A stretch of DNA of 10,429 bases from an uncultured Flammeovirgaceae bacterium (GCA_937138955.1 CAKZPJ010000720.1:1-10429); one strand, 5' to 3'. Positions 1-7,372 are shown, numbered from the stretch's first letter. Translations and numbers: made by a program. Notes: generated by a model from the letters alone, not told the origin.

Positions 1-187
1 TAGCCAGTTTATAAATTACGATAGGTAGAAGGGTTGCTTCACTCTTCTTGCACACAGTTCAATCTACTAATTCAACAGTTCACACCACTTGTGTAAATTT
101 TTTTAGCCTTTTAATAAGACATTATTCGCTTAAACGAGTTAGAGAAATATACTTGAAAATTATTCTACATATAATCTTTTTTTGACA

Positions 188-2095
188 ATGAAAAAACCAA
201 CTATTAATTTTTATCGCCTACTCCGACTGATGGGAGTCTTTAGCTTAAGCTTATTATTTCTGGCTAGTTGTGACGAAGATGACAATGGAGGCGACATGCC
301 TGATCCGGAACCTACCCAAAATATTGTAGAAATCGCTCAAGGTGATGATCGATTTGAAGTATTAGTAGATGCCTTAGGAAGTGCTGAACTGGTAGACGCC
401 CTATCAGCAACTGGTCCCTTTACCGTATTTGCGCCAACCGACGCTGCTTTTGAAGCACTACTGGCTGCTACCGATGGTGTTGATGCTTTAGAAGATATTA
501 GTCAAGAGTCGTTAACGCAGATTCTACAGTACCATGTAGCTAACGGTAAGGTGCTTTCTACCGACTTAATGGATGGGCAGACCGTTCCAACTTTGTTGAA
601 TGGTAATGATCTAACTATTGGGGTGAGCGGAAGCGGCGTAACTGTAAACGGTGCTAACGTTGTTGTAGCCGATATTGAAGCTACTAACGGAGTGATCCAC
701 GCGGTTGATCAAGTACTAGTTCCTGAAGGGTTTGTTATTGAGCTAGCCCCTCAGACAATTGCTGAGATTGCTTCTGGAAACGAATCTTTAAGTCTATTGG
801 TAGCCGCTCTAGGGCGAGTTCCTAGTCTATTAGACGCTGCTGGTGATGAAACAGCTACGTTAACCGTATTTGCTCCAACTGATGATGCTTTTGCAGCATT
901 GCTAACTACGCTAACCGATGCTACCGGAAATACCTTTGCTAGCTTAGACGACGTACCGGATTACGTTCTGGAAAGAGTTCTACAGTACCATATTTTGGGA
1001 AGTGCGAAAACAGCTGCCGAATTAGCTGATTCTGAAGAGACATTAGAAGGAAGTAGCATTAGCGTCGATGGAACAGTGCTAAATGGCAGTGTCAATGTGG
1101 TAGCCGATTTAGCCGATATTTCAGCGAGCAACGGCGTGGTGCACGTAATTGATGCGGTATTGGTTCCTTCCTTCATCCTGAATAGCCTAAATACTGTTTT
1201 AGAACCTGCTATTTTCGATGCCGAAGGACGTTTTACTACTTTGGTAACTGCGGTTGAAACGGCTGAACTTGCTGGAGCACTTACTAATGCCGACGCTACG
1301 TTGACCGTGTTCGCCCCTACCAATGATGCCTTTACCGCGTATATTGATGCTAGCGATTTTGCGGATGCTTCTGAGCTATTAGCTTCTGATATGCTAGGTA
1401 ATATTCTATTGTACCACGTATTAGGTGCCACGGTTCCTTCATCAGCCATTGTGGCGGGAGCATCTTCAGCCCCTACTTTGTACGAAGATGATGACGAGGA
1501 TGAGGTAGGCGAGGTAGTATATATCAGTAACAATGGTGAGGACGGCATCTTCTTAAATGGTGGCCCTCAAGTAATCATTCCTGATTTGGAAGAAGGAAAC
1601 GGAGTAGTACACGTAATTGACGGCGTACTAGTACCACCTATGAATTCTATTGCTGAAATCGTAGTAGCTTCTGCTGGTGCCGACGCTCCTGAGTTCACTT
1701 TGTTACTAGCTGCCTTGCAAACTGCCGACGATACGGATGGTGATTTAGTAGAGTTGCTAAGCGGCGATGGAACATTTACAGTGTTTGCCCCGACTGATGC
1801 AGCATTCAATGCGGCTGGCTTTGCTGATGTAGCTGCTGTTGAAGCTGCTGATCCAGCTACGCTAAGAGCTATCTTACTATACCACGTAGTTTCTGGAGCT
1901 GCTGTATTCTCAACTGACTTAGCGAGTGGTGCGGTAACTACTGCCGGAGGTGGAGATGTTACTGTTACCGTAGCTGATCCAGTAACTATTGCTGACCTCA
2001 ACGCTGATAGTGCTGATGCCACAGTAACTAGTGTTAATATTTTGGCAACTAACGGAGTGGTTCACGTAATAGATCAGGTATTACTTCCTGAGTAG
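188..2095 (+). CDS. Surface lipoprotein with four tandem fasciclin (FAS1) domains
   Basis: The product is a 635-residue lipoprotein. The ATG at 188 is preferred over an in-frame TTG two codons earlier because it gives a standard signal peptide: MKK, a hydrophobic core, and lipobox LASC with Cys28. The residues after Cys28 are strongly acidic (DEDDN), which resembles the Bacteroidota lipoprotein export signal, so surface display is likely (inference). Four FAS1 domains follow at about residues 45-179, 188-328, 335-484 and 486-635. Each carries the H1 box TVFAPT[DN]xAF (79-88, 226-235, 373-382, 531-540), a central YH (115, 267, 409, 565) and the H2 box NGV[IV]HxxDxVL (167-177, 315-325, 471-481, 622-632). 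Domain 3 has an acidic insert, YEDDDEDEVG, at 432-441. FAS1 domains mediate adhesion and matrix binding in several phyla; the ligand here is unknown. A strong terminator follows. No convincing -7/-33 promoter was found in bases 1-187. Confidence 0.93.
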   Translation: MKKPTINFYRLLRLMGVFSLSLLFLASCDEDDNGGDMPDPEPTQNIVEIAQGDDRFEVLVDALGSAELVDALSATGPFTVFAPTDAAFEALLAATDGVDALEDISQESLTQILQYHVANGKVLSTDLMDGQTVPTLLNGNDLTIGVSGSGVTVNGANVVVADIEATNGVIHAVDQVLVPEGFVIELAPQTIAEIASGNESLSLLVAALGRVPSLLDAAGDETATLTVFAPTDDAFAALLTTLTDATGNTFASLDDVPDYVLERVLQYHILGSAKTAAELADSEETLEGSSISVDGTVLNGSVNVVADLADISASNGVVHVIDAVLVPSFILNSLNTVLEPAIFDAEGRFTTLVTAVETAELAGALTNADATLTVFAPTNDAFTAYIDASDFADASELLASDMLGNILLYHVLGATVPSSAIVAGASSAPTLYEDDDEDEVGEVVYISNNGEDGIFLNGGPQVIIPDLEEGNGVVHVIDGVLVPPMNSIAEIVVASAGADAPEFTLLLAALQTADDTDGDLVELLSGDGTFTVFAPTDAAFNAAGFADVAAVEAADPATLRAILLYHVVSGAAVFSTDLASGAVTTAGGGDVTVTVADPVTIADLNADSADATVTSVNILATNGVVHVIDQVLLPE

Positions 2096-2120
2096 AATGT
2101 ATCAAATCTAAATTAAGTCT

Positions 2121-2153
2121 AGGCAGGTGCTCTTCAGGGCGTCTGCCTTTTTT
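2121..2153 (+). terminator. Strong intrinsic terminator after the FAS1 gene
   Basis: The arms 2121-2132 (AGGCAGGTGCTC) and 2137-2148 (GGGCGTCTGCCT) pair over 12 positions, including three G-U wobbles, and close on the tetraloop TTCA. A run of six T (2148-2153) follows, its first T lying in the stem. It starts 25 nt after the stop codon at 2095, so it most likely ends the FAS1 transcript. Confidence 0.9.
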
Positions 2154-2181
2154 CATATTAGCGCTCGGCCAAACAGCATCC

Positions 2182-2205
2182 GTACGCTTATTTGCGTACT
2201 TTTTT
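2182..2205 (+). terminator. Second terminator-like hairpin, tandem to the first
   Basis: GTACGC (2182-2187) and GCGTAC (2194-2199) form a perfect 6-bp stem around the loop TTATTT and are followed directly by six T (2200-2205). The order hairpin then T-run fits + strand termination only. It lies about 30 nt beyond the first terminator with no gene between, so it is either a back-up terminator or the end of a very short unannotated transcript. Confidence 0.6.
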
Positions 2206-2226
2206 AACATATTTACCCAAAAAACA

Positions 2227-2234
2227 TAACTTTT
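2227..2234 (+). promoter_or_regulatory. Weak candidate -7 promoter element for the MORN/DUF2490 operon
   Basis: TAACTTTT matches the Bacteroidota -7 element TAnnTTTG at five of its six fixed bases. It lies 132 nt before the ATG at 2367 and downstream of both terminators, where a promoter for the next operon is expected. A start here would give a leader of roughly 125 nt that contains the hairpin at 2287-2322. No clear -33 TTG partner was established. Confidence 0.25.
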
Positions 2235-2286
2235 ACCCTTTACTATAGCTTCTATTAGATGTACTTCAGAATCCATTCAGTAAGCA

Positions 2287-2322
2287 TACAGTTGAAGAAG
2301 CTTCTGATAGGCTTCTACTGTA
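2287..2322 (+). promoter_or_regulatory. Long imperfect hairpin in the leader of the MORN-repeat gene
   Basis: TACAGT (2287-2292) pairs with ACTGTA (2317-2322), and AGAAGC (2296-2301) pairs with GCTTCT (2311-2316). This gives a 12-bp stem interrupted only by the 3-nt bulge TGA, with a 9-nt loop. No T-run follows, so it is not a usual terminator. It sits 44 nt upstream of the ATG at 2367. CAGTTG (2289-2294), in its left arm, is also complementary to CAACTG (2334-2339), so a mutually exclusive pairing exists. A regulatory role is inference. Confidence 0.4.
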
Positions 2323-2366
2323 CATTAATAACACAACTGAAGTTTTAAGAACCTATCTACACTTTG

Positions 2367-4367
2367 ATGTTAGCTTATTTTTTCCGTATCGGTCTGTACG
2401 GCGTTCTCCTGTTCCTCCTTACCCTACCCACTTTTGCTCAAAGAAATCAGCTCTACGAAGGGCGCTACGAGAACGAAATTGGTGAACAGGGTCAAGCCCG
2501 CTTCTACTATTATCAGCCTAGAAGATCGGATGAAAAAATATTAAACGGCGATTTCTACTTTGCAGTAACCTACACTGACTCTGTTCAGCAAAATGTACTC
2601 GTTAAAAAAGTATACGATGGGGCCTATCAGAAAGATCAAAAGCACGGCGACTGGAATTACGACTTCAAAGAATACAAGGTTCTGCTCCAGGATATTGAAA
2701 ACTTAAACCTACAGTACGATATCAATGGTACGTATACTAATATTCAGGGAGCCTATAACGAAGGAGTGCCAATAGGAGAATGGATTTATAGAGAAGACTC
2801 TATGCAAGATAGCCAGTATTTAAGAACGGTACGGCGAGGGGTTGCTAACTTCAGTAACGGACAACTTACTGGGGCTTTTATTTTCAGTAATAAGTCGGAA
2901 ACAGGGTTCGAGGTGCAGGGGTACTTTAACGAGGCGGGCCGAATGCATCAACAGTGGGAAATTCGCTACCCTAGCGATAGCTCTATTATTGAAGAAGTCC
3001 GTTCGTACCAGAATGGTTTTTTGACTTCTATTGTTCGAATCAACCAAATCACCGGACAAGTGATGGATAGTTTGGTGTACAATGATGTGCAGGAAAGGCT
3101 TCAAATGCTAAACAGCGATACTAAGTCGAGAGAATTTTCCGTAGGCGAACAGGGATTCGGACTGCTATTTGACCACGGCTACCCTAATAATTCAGTGAAA
3201 AATACGCGGCAGCAACCGGGTAATTCAGTTGTTCAGCAGGCATTAAATAACTTCGTGAGCGTTGATCTTAAGATTGATGAGGTTCAGGGACGTAAGCCAA
3301 TACAACTGGCGGCTACCAGCCGTTTTAAATACGATGTTAGCGAAGAAGAGAAAAAGGCCATTCAGCAGCTGAATACCCAAGTTGATTCACTAAGAGCTCA
3401 AGTGGCTCCTTTGGCTGGCAATGAAGCTTTTGAGCTAAATCGGCAGCGCAGTGATTCTTTAGCATTGGTTTTTAGCTATTTTAGAGAAATTGATCGGCAG
3501 TTAACAGTGCTAGATTCGGTGGCGGCATTTATGCAAACTCCTGAATATCAATTTGTAAACCCTCGCATTTTGTACGGTGATTCCCTATCGTTTGCTCAGA
3601 AAACAGATACGATAGAGTACGTTGTTGATGGCGAGCCGAAGCAACATATTATTCAGCTACCTGGAGAACCCTACGATTCGGCTAGCCTTCCTATTCGACT
3701 AAAGCAGTACGTGAGCAATATTACAGATTTCACCAAGCCTAAAATTGCGCTTGTAATTGATGAGCTAAAAAGTATTGAAATAGAAGGCGTAAACCGTGCT
3801 CTGGAAGAAAAAATTAGTCAAAAACATAAGCAGGTAGATAGCTTGTACGCTCGTGTCGGACAAGCCACTTCCTCCAAAGATGCCCCGCGGTCTATTGCCG
3901 ATATTGTTTACCAGACCTTTGTGGATGGGCAAGTTAATCAACTAGAACGGCAGTATAGTCAGGTCAACAACTTCATGGCGAAGCAGCAGATTGGAGACAG
4001 TATCTATGCCGTACTAGATACACTAGAAACTCTGCATACGTATCTGGACACTATTCCGAAGTACGTAAAGCTGGTAGACAATACCTATACCGAAAAAACA
4101 TTTGACCCCTACACCTTTAGCTATGACTTTACCCGTCGGGTTAAAAAAGATCTCTACAAAAAAGCCGCCGAAAGCCTATATCAGCACTTATTAGTAGAGT
4201 TAGCTCAAGAAAGGAATTACCACCAACTGGTTCCCCGTGCTAAAGAGATAGTCACGTTACTAGACCGACTGATGGAACTATCAGACGAAAATACCCGGGC
4301 ACTGGAACGGCGACTCCGAAGAACCCGCAGCCCTCAAGAGATTAAAGAACTTATTGGACTAGCCTAA
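2367..4367 (+). CDS. Secreted MORN-like repeat protein with long helical/coiled-coil region
   Basis: The product is 666 residues. The ATG at 2367 is chosen over the adjacent TTG at 2364. A Sec signal peptide spans about residues 1-24 (core LLFLLTLPTFA, cleavage likely before Gln25), with no lipobox, so the protein is periplasmic or exported. Residues about 29-240 hold degenerate MORN/YwqK-type repeats with the pattern G-x-Y/F-x-x-G-x-x-x-G-x-W, for example YDGAYQKDQKHGDW (83-96), GAYNEGVPIGEW (128-139), ANFSNGQLTGAF (160-171) and GYFNEAGRMHQQW (185-197). Residues about 325-390 and 465-560 are rich in Glu, Lys, Gln and Leu and look helical or coiled-coil; the C-terminal 80 residues are also helical and basic. 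No transmembrane segment or catalytic motif is seen. The DUF2490 gene follows after 26 nt, so the two are probably cotranscribed and act together in the envelope. The function is unknown; a structural or scaffold role is a guess. Confidence 0.85.
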   Translation: MLAYFFRIGLYGVLLFLLTLPTFAQRNQLYEGRYENEIGEQGQARFYYYQPRRSDEKILNGDFYFAVTYTDSVQQNVLVKKVYDGAYQKDQKHGDWNYDFKEYKVLLQDIENLNLQYDINGTYTNIQGAYNEGVPIGEWIYREDSMQDSQYLRTVRRGVANFSNGQLTGAFIFSNKSETGFEVQGYFNEAGRMHQQWEIRYPSDSSIIEEVRSYQNGFLTSIVRINQITGQVMDSLVYNDVQERLQMLNSDTKSREFSVGEQGFGLLFDHGYPNNSVKNTRQQPGNSVVQQALNNFVSVDLKIDEVQGRKPIQLAATSRFKYDVSEEEKKAIQQLNTQVDSLRAQVAPLAGNEAFELNRQRSDSLALVFSYFREIDRQLTVLDSVAAFMQTPEYQFVNPRILYGDSLSFAQKTDTIEYVVDGEPKQHIIQLPGEPYDSASLPIRLKQYVSNITDFTKPKIALVIDELKSIEIEGVNRALEEKISQKHKQVDSLYARVGQATSSKDAPRSIADIVYQTFVDGQVNQLERQYSQVNNFMAKQQIGDSIYAVLDTLETLHTYLDTIPKYVKLVDNTYTEKTFDPYTFSYDFTRRVKKDLYKKAAESLYQHLLVELAQERNYHQLVPRAKEIVTLLDRLMELSDENTRALERRLRRTRSPQEIKELIGLA

Positions 4368-4393
4368 ATTCGTTTTCCCCTATTTCATACGAT

Positions 4394-5182
4394 ATGCAAA
4401 AAAGATTTACGCAGCTTACTATGATCTTTCTGCTGCTCGCTCTCAGCTATATGAGTTGGGGACAAGACATGGCTACCGTAGCTGACGAGCCCGATATTCC
4501 CGATCGCCAGGTGAACCGGCAAACTGGAATATGGCACGGGTTGTACACCAAGTATCGGCTTTCCGAACGTTTGTTCTACTACGGAGAATACCACGTACGT
4601 CGCAATAACTACTACCAGAACATGAGTAAGCTCTACCTTCGGTTTGGAGTAACGTACTTGCTAGATAAATATCTGGAAGTAACCGGTGGTTTTGTGAATC
4701 CTTACAGTTGGGCCTCCAACCCAGAAGACACCGAACGTTACGATCCCGTAGTGCCGGAGTACCGATTTTGGGAGCAGCTACTCTTTGTACAATCTGTAGG
4801 TCGGGTCAAGTTCTATCACCAGCTTCGGTTTGAGCAGCGATGGAAGCGAAAGAATGATGTTGGAGCGGAGTACAAATACTCTAATCGCTGGCGTTATCGC
4901 TTTACTACCTACGTACCAATCAACGATCATACGTTGCGACCTGGAGTACTGTTTGGTGCTTTCTACAACGAAATATTTATTCAGAACGGTAAGCATATCC
5001 AGTACAATAATTTTGAAGAAAATCGGACTGTGCTCGGCTTAGGCTATATTTTTAGTAATAACATCCAATTTCAGGCGGTATACATGTGGACCTACGGTCA
5101 GCAGAGTGCCTTTGAGTTTCGTCAACGCGATATTATCCGCTTCAATATTTATCATAATTTAGATTTAAGGCGAGATAGGTAG
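4394..5182 (+). CDS. DUF2490 family outer-membrane beta-barrel-like protein
   Basis: The product is 262 residues with a Sec signal peptide (MQKR, core LTMIFLLLALSYM, likely cleavage SWG/QD near residue 23). The mature part is rich in Trp, Tyr and Arg and alternates polar with aromatic residues, as in short beta-barrel strands. Features typical of DUF2490 (PF10677) are RFEQRW at 145-150, RWRYRF at 165-170, the central NEIF, and an ending close to a final amphipathic strand (RFNIYHNLDLR, 249-259). DUF2490 proteins are widespread in Bacteroidota and have no established biochemical role; outer-membrane location is inferred from composition. It is the second gene of a probable operon with the MORN-like protein, 26 nt upstream. 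No terminator was identified in the 36 nt between its stop and the promoter candidate for the next gene. Confidence 0.85.
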   Translation: MQKRFTQLTMIFLLLALSYMSWGQDMATVADEPDIPDRQVNRQTGIWHGLYTKYRLSERLFYYGEYHVRRNNYYQNMSKLYLRFGVTYLLDKYLEVTGGFVNPYSWASNPEDTERYDPVVPEYRFWEQLLFVQSVGRVKFYHQLRFEQRWKRKNDVGAEYKYSNRWRYRFTTYVPINDHTLRPGVLFGAFYNEIFIQNGKHIQYNNFEENRTVLGLGYIFSNNIQFQAVYMWTYGQQSAFEFRQRDIIRFNIYHNLDLRRDR

Positions 5183-5218
5183 CTCGTTTTTGGGGCGATC
5201 CTATGTTTTGCTCTTAAC

Positions 5219-5226
5219 TACTTTTG
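5219..5226 (+). promoter_or_regulatory. Candidate -7 promoter element for the guanine deaminase gene
   Basis: TACTTTTG is an exact match to the Bacteroidota -7 consensus TAnnTTTG. It is 24 nt before the ATG at 5251, which implies a leader of about 20 nt. The nearest upstream TTG (5190-5192) is 26 nt away, longer than the usual spacing to the -33 element, so the -33 part is weak. Confidence 0.45.
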
Positions 5227-5250
5227 ACCTAGTTTACTGCTTTAGTCGCT

Positions 5251-5727
5251 ATGGAAACCAACGATCGTCAATTTATTTCCGCAGCAATCGATCTAGCCCG
5301 TGAAGGAATGCAGTCTGATCTGGGTGGTCCTTTTGGGGCAATCATTGTAAAAGATCAGCAGATTGTAGGGCGCGGTCAAAATCAAGTTACTTCATCTCAT
5401 GATCCTACTGCCCACGCCGAAGTGGTTGCTATTCGAGATGCTTGCCAAAAACTAAGCACTTTTGAGCTGCACGGCTGTGTTATCTACACCTCCTGCGAGC
5501 CTTGCCCCATGTGTCTAGGCGCAATTTACTGGGCACGAATTGACCGAGTAGTTTTCGCCGCTACTCGTCACGATGCCGCTCAGGCTAACTTTGACGATGA
5601 ATGGCTCTACCGAGAAATTCCATTACCTTGGAAAGAGCGTAAGATTAACTATCAGCAAATAGAACAGGCTGAAGCCACAAAGCTATTTGATGAGTGGAAT
5701 GTTAAGTCTGATAAAACCCGCTACTAG
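5251..5727 (+). CDS. guaD: Guanine deaminase (GuaD-type cytidine deaminase-fold enzyme)
   Basis: The product is 158 residues, the usual size for this family. It would convert guanine to xanthine and ammonia in the cytoplasm (purine salvage or catabolism). The zinc-deaminase motifs are complete: HAE at 55-57 (His55 zinc ligand, Glu57 proton shuttle) and PCPMC at 84-88 (Cys85 and Cys88 zinc ligands). Features that separate Bacillus-type GuaD from the tRNA adenosine deaminase TadA are also present: GGPFGA at 25-30, the Asn44 region, TSCEPCPMCLGAIYWAR, ANFDD at 112-116 (Asp116, equivalent to Asp114 of B. subtilis GuaD as I recall it), and a C-terminal Tyr158 that in the Bacillus enzyme closes the active site. 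Another nucleoside or base deaminase specificity is possible but less likely. No other purine gene is adjacent, and an own promoter candidate suggests a single-gene unit. Confidence 0.88.
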   Translation: METNDRQFISAAIDLAREGMQSDLGGPFGAIIVKDQQIVGRGQNQVTSSHDPTAHAEVVAIRDACQKLSTFELHGCVIYTSCEPCPMCLGAIYWARIDRVVFAATRHDAAQANFDDEWLYREIPLPWKERKINYQQIEQAEATKLFDEWNVKSDKTRY

Positions 5728-5775
5728 AAGGTTGAATATGAAATCATCTTGCGTCTTTACCTATGACTATTTAGT

Positions 5776-5814
5776 ATGAAAAGACTTAAAATCAGATCAA
5801 CCCAAACAACGTGA
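5776..5814 (+). other. Possible 12-codon upstream ORF overlapping the GH43 start
   Basis: ATG at 5776 opens a 12-codon ORF (MKRLKIRSTQTT) whose TGA at 5812-5814 overlaps the GTG start of the next gene as GTGA. Such overlaps can couple translation through termination-reinitiation, which would help a GTG start. The ORF is short enough to occur by chance and has no recognised relatives. Confidence 0.2.
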
Positions 5815-6866
5815 AACAAATCATCATCTACGGATTCCTGTGGCTACTGACTATCACCATGATGGGGTGTACCAACAGTCCCACTGATACCACACCTGCC
5901 GCCGATAGTACTGCGCGAGCGGGTAATCCTGTTTTTGATGGTTGGTACGCCGACCCCGAAGGAATTGTATTTGGAGACAAATACTGGATTTACCCGACCT
6001 ATTCGGCTGCTTTTGAGAAGCAACTCTTTATAGATGCTTTTTCTTCTCCCGACTTAGTAAACTGGCAGAAACACTCCCGCATTATAGACACAGCGGCCGT
6101 AAAGTGGGCACGACAGGCGATGTGGGCTCCGGCTACCATAGAGAAGGATGGACAATACTTTCTATTTTTTGCGGCTAACGATGTGCAGCGACCTAGCCGT
6201 CCGGGGTGGGACGAGAATAGTGATATTAACCACTTTGGTGGTATTGGAGTAGGAGTAGCCGACTCGCCCGCCGGTCCCTTCCGCGACTATTTAGGCGAGC
6301 CACTGATTGCTGATTTTTACAATGATGCCCAGCCGATTGACCAGTTTGTGCTTGAAGATACCGACGGAACGTATTATATCTTCTACGGTGGCTGGAGTCA
6401 CTGCAATCTGGGTAAGCTCAATGAAGATTTTACTGGCTTAGTGCCTTGGAACGATAGCACCATGGTGAAGGAAATTACCCCGGAGGGCTATGTAGAAGGG
6501 CCCTTCGTTTTCTTACGTAATGATCAGTACTACTTTATGTGGTCGGAAGGTAACTGGACCGATAGCACGTATACCATAGCCTACGCCATAGCCGATGAAG
6601 TAACCGGGCCTTACCAACGCATGGGTACTATTTTATCGTCTGAGCCAGGCTTGGCTACCGGAGCGGGTCACAATTCAGCTCTTCGGGTGCCGGGTACCGA
6701 TGATTGGTATATCGTTTACCACCGTCGCCCCATTCCCAACCAAGGGCGCGACCACCGGGTTACTTGCATAGATCGGCTACTATTTAACGAAGATGGTACT
6801 ATTCAGCCAGTAAAAATGACCCGCGAAGGGGTACTGCCCCGACCTATTACCGTAGATACTCGGTAG
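5811..6866 (+). CDS. Glycoside hydrolase family 43 lipoprotein
   Basis: The product is 351 residues. The GTG at 5811 is the only in-frame start that gives an intact lipoprotein signal (MKQ, hydrophobic core, TMMGC with Cys20). The residues after Cys20 (TNSPTDTT) lack the acidic export signal seen in the FAS1 protein, so the enzyme probably faces the periplasm. The rest fits a five-bladed GH43 propeller: YADPEG with Asp48 (general base), AMWAPATIEKDGQYFLFFAA at 103-122, IDQF with Asp177 (pKa modulator), VEGPF with Glu229 (general acid), and GAGHNSALRVPGTDDWYIVYHR at 284-305 containing the conserved His. All three catalytic acids are present, so it should be active by inversion. GH43 includes arabinofuranosidases, arabinanases, xylosidases and galactosidases; the substrate cannot be told from sequence here. 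There is no added carbohydrate-binding domain. Confidence 0.87.
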   Translation: MKQIIIYGFLWLLTITMMGCTNSPTDTTPAADSTARAGNPVFDGWYADPEGIVFGDKYWIYPTYSAAFEKQLFIDAFSSPDLVNWQKHSRIIDTAAVKWARQAMWAPATIEKDGQYFLFFAANDVQRPSRPGWDENSDINHFGGIGVGVADSPAGPFRDYLGEPLIADFYNDAQPIDQFVLEDTDGTYYIFYGGWSHCNLGKLNEDFTGLVPWNDSTMVKEITPEGYVEGPFVFLRNDQYYFMWSEGNWTDSTYTIAYAIADEVTGPYQRMGTILSSEPGLATGAGHNSALRVPGTDDWYIVYHRRPIPNQGRDHRVTCIDRLLFNEDGTIQPVKMTREGVLPRPITVDTR

Positions 6867-6916
6867 TATTTGCCCAGCGTTATGATAGATTGTTCTTCTA
6901 CATTTTCATCATCACC

Positions 6917-6924
6917 TAACTTTG
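6917..6924 (+). promoter_or_regulatory. Candidate -7 promoter element for the csaA-like gene
   Basis: TAACTTTG matches TAnnTTTG exactly and ends only 7 nt before the ATG at 6932, so the transcript would be nearly leaderless. A TTG at 6890-6892 lies 24 nt upstream, slightly longer than the usual -33/-7 spacing. Confidence 0.5.
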
Positions 6925-6931
6925 TAAAATC

Positions 6932-7276
6932 ATGAAATCCAGCAAAGAATTAACCTGGCAAGAATTTGCTAAGGTTGAAATGCGGATCGGCACCATCATC
7001 TCCGCCGAAGAATTTAAGGAAGCGCGCAACTCTGCCTACAAAATACAGATTGACTTCGGAGAATTTGGTATAAAGAAAACCTCAGCCCAAATTACTAAAC
7101 TGTATAAGCCAGAAGAACTAATCGGAAAGCAGATCATTGCGGTAGTTAATTTTCCGCCCAAGCAAATTGCGAATATAATGAGCGAGTGCTTGGTGCTAGG
7201 AGGAATCGGTGATGATAAAGAGATTACACTTATTAATCCCGAAAGAAGAGTGAAAAATGGGATGCGAATCGGCTAG
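6932..7276 (+). CDS. csaA: CsaA-like tRNA-binding OB-fold protein
   Basis: The product is 114 residues, close to the usual 110 of CsaA. It is one stand-alone tRNA-binding domain (OB-fold, COG0073). Diagnostic stretches are VEMRIGTI at 15-22, AEEFKEARNSAYKIQIDFG at 25-43, IKKTSAQIT at 47-55, and the signature VVNFPPKQIANIMSE at 71-85 followed by LVLGG, ending PERRVKNGMRIG. No signal peptide is seen, so it is cytoplasmic. In B. subtilis CsaA is a dimeric export-associated chaperone, while relatives such as E. coli YgjH bind tRNA; the exact role in this phylum is not known. It has its own promoter candidate and a hairpin directly after the stop, so it is probably monocistronic and independent of the flanking glycosidases. 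Confidence 0.88.
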   Translation: MKSSKELTWQEFAKVEMRIGTIISAEEFKEARNSAYKIQIDFGEFGIKKTSAQITKLYKPEELIGKQIIAVVNFPPKQIANIMSECLVLGGIGDDKEITLINPERRVKNGMRIG

Positions 7277-7278
7277 TA

Positions 7279-7299
7279 GGTGTGCTATCCAAGCACACC
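7279..7299 (+). terminator. Terminator-like hairpin after the csaA-like gene
   Basis: GGTGTGCT (7279-7286) and AGCACACC (7292-7299) form a perfect 8-bp stem around the 5-nt loop ATCCA, two bases after the stop codon. No T-run follows (the next bases are CTCTGAACC), so it is either a non-canonical terminator or a 3'-end stabilising structure. Confidence 0.45.
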
Positions 7300-7372
7300 C
7301 TCTGAACCAATCTTCTGCAAACAAATTTCTTCTGCCGCCAGTTGCTCAGATGAAATATAATAGCTAAACCCA

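Noticed and set aside
182..187. TTG start for the FAS1 lipoprotein
   Set aside because: It adds only Met-Thr before a normal MKK signal peptide start; the ATG at 188 is the better start. The same applies to TTG 2364 versus ATG 2367.
961..2022. Long open frames on the - strand (961-1548 and 1567-2022) inside the FAS1 gene
   Set aside because: They are Ser/Ala/Thr/Val-rich low-complexity translations opposite a clear four-domain FAS1 coding frame, with no recognisable motif; they reflect codon bias of the + strand gene.
5251..5727. tRNA adenosine deaminase TadA as the identity of the deaminase
   Set aside because: The FDD segment, GGPFGA opening and terminal Tyr match GuaD better than TadA; TadA remains a minor alternative.
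5753..5785. Inverted repeat GTCTTT / AAAGAC between guaD and the GH43 gene
   Set aside because: Only 6 bp with a loop of about 21 nt and no T-run; likely chance.
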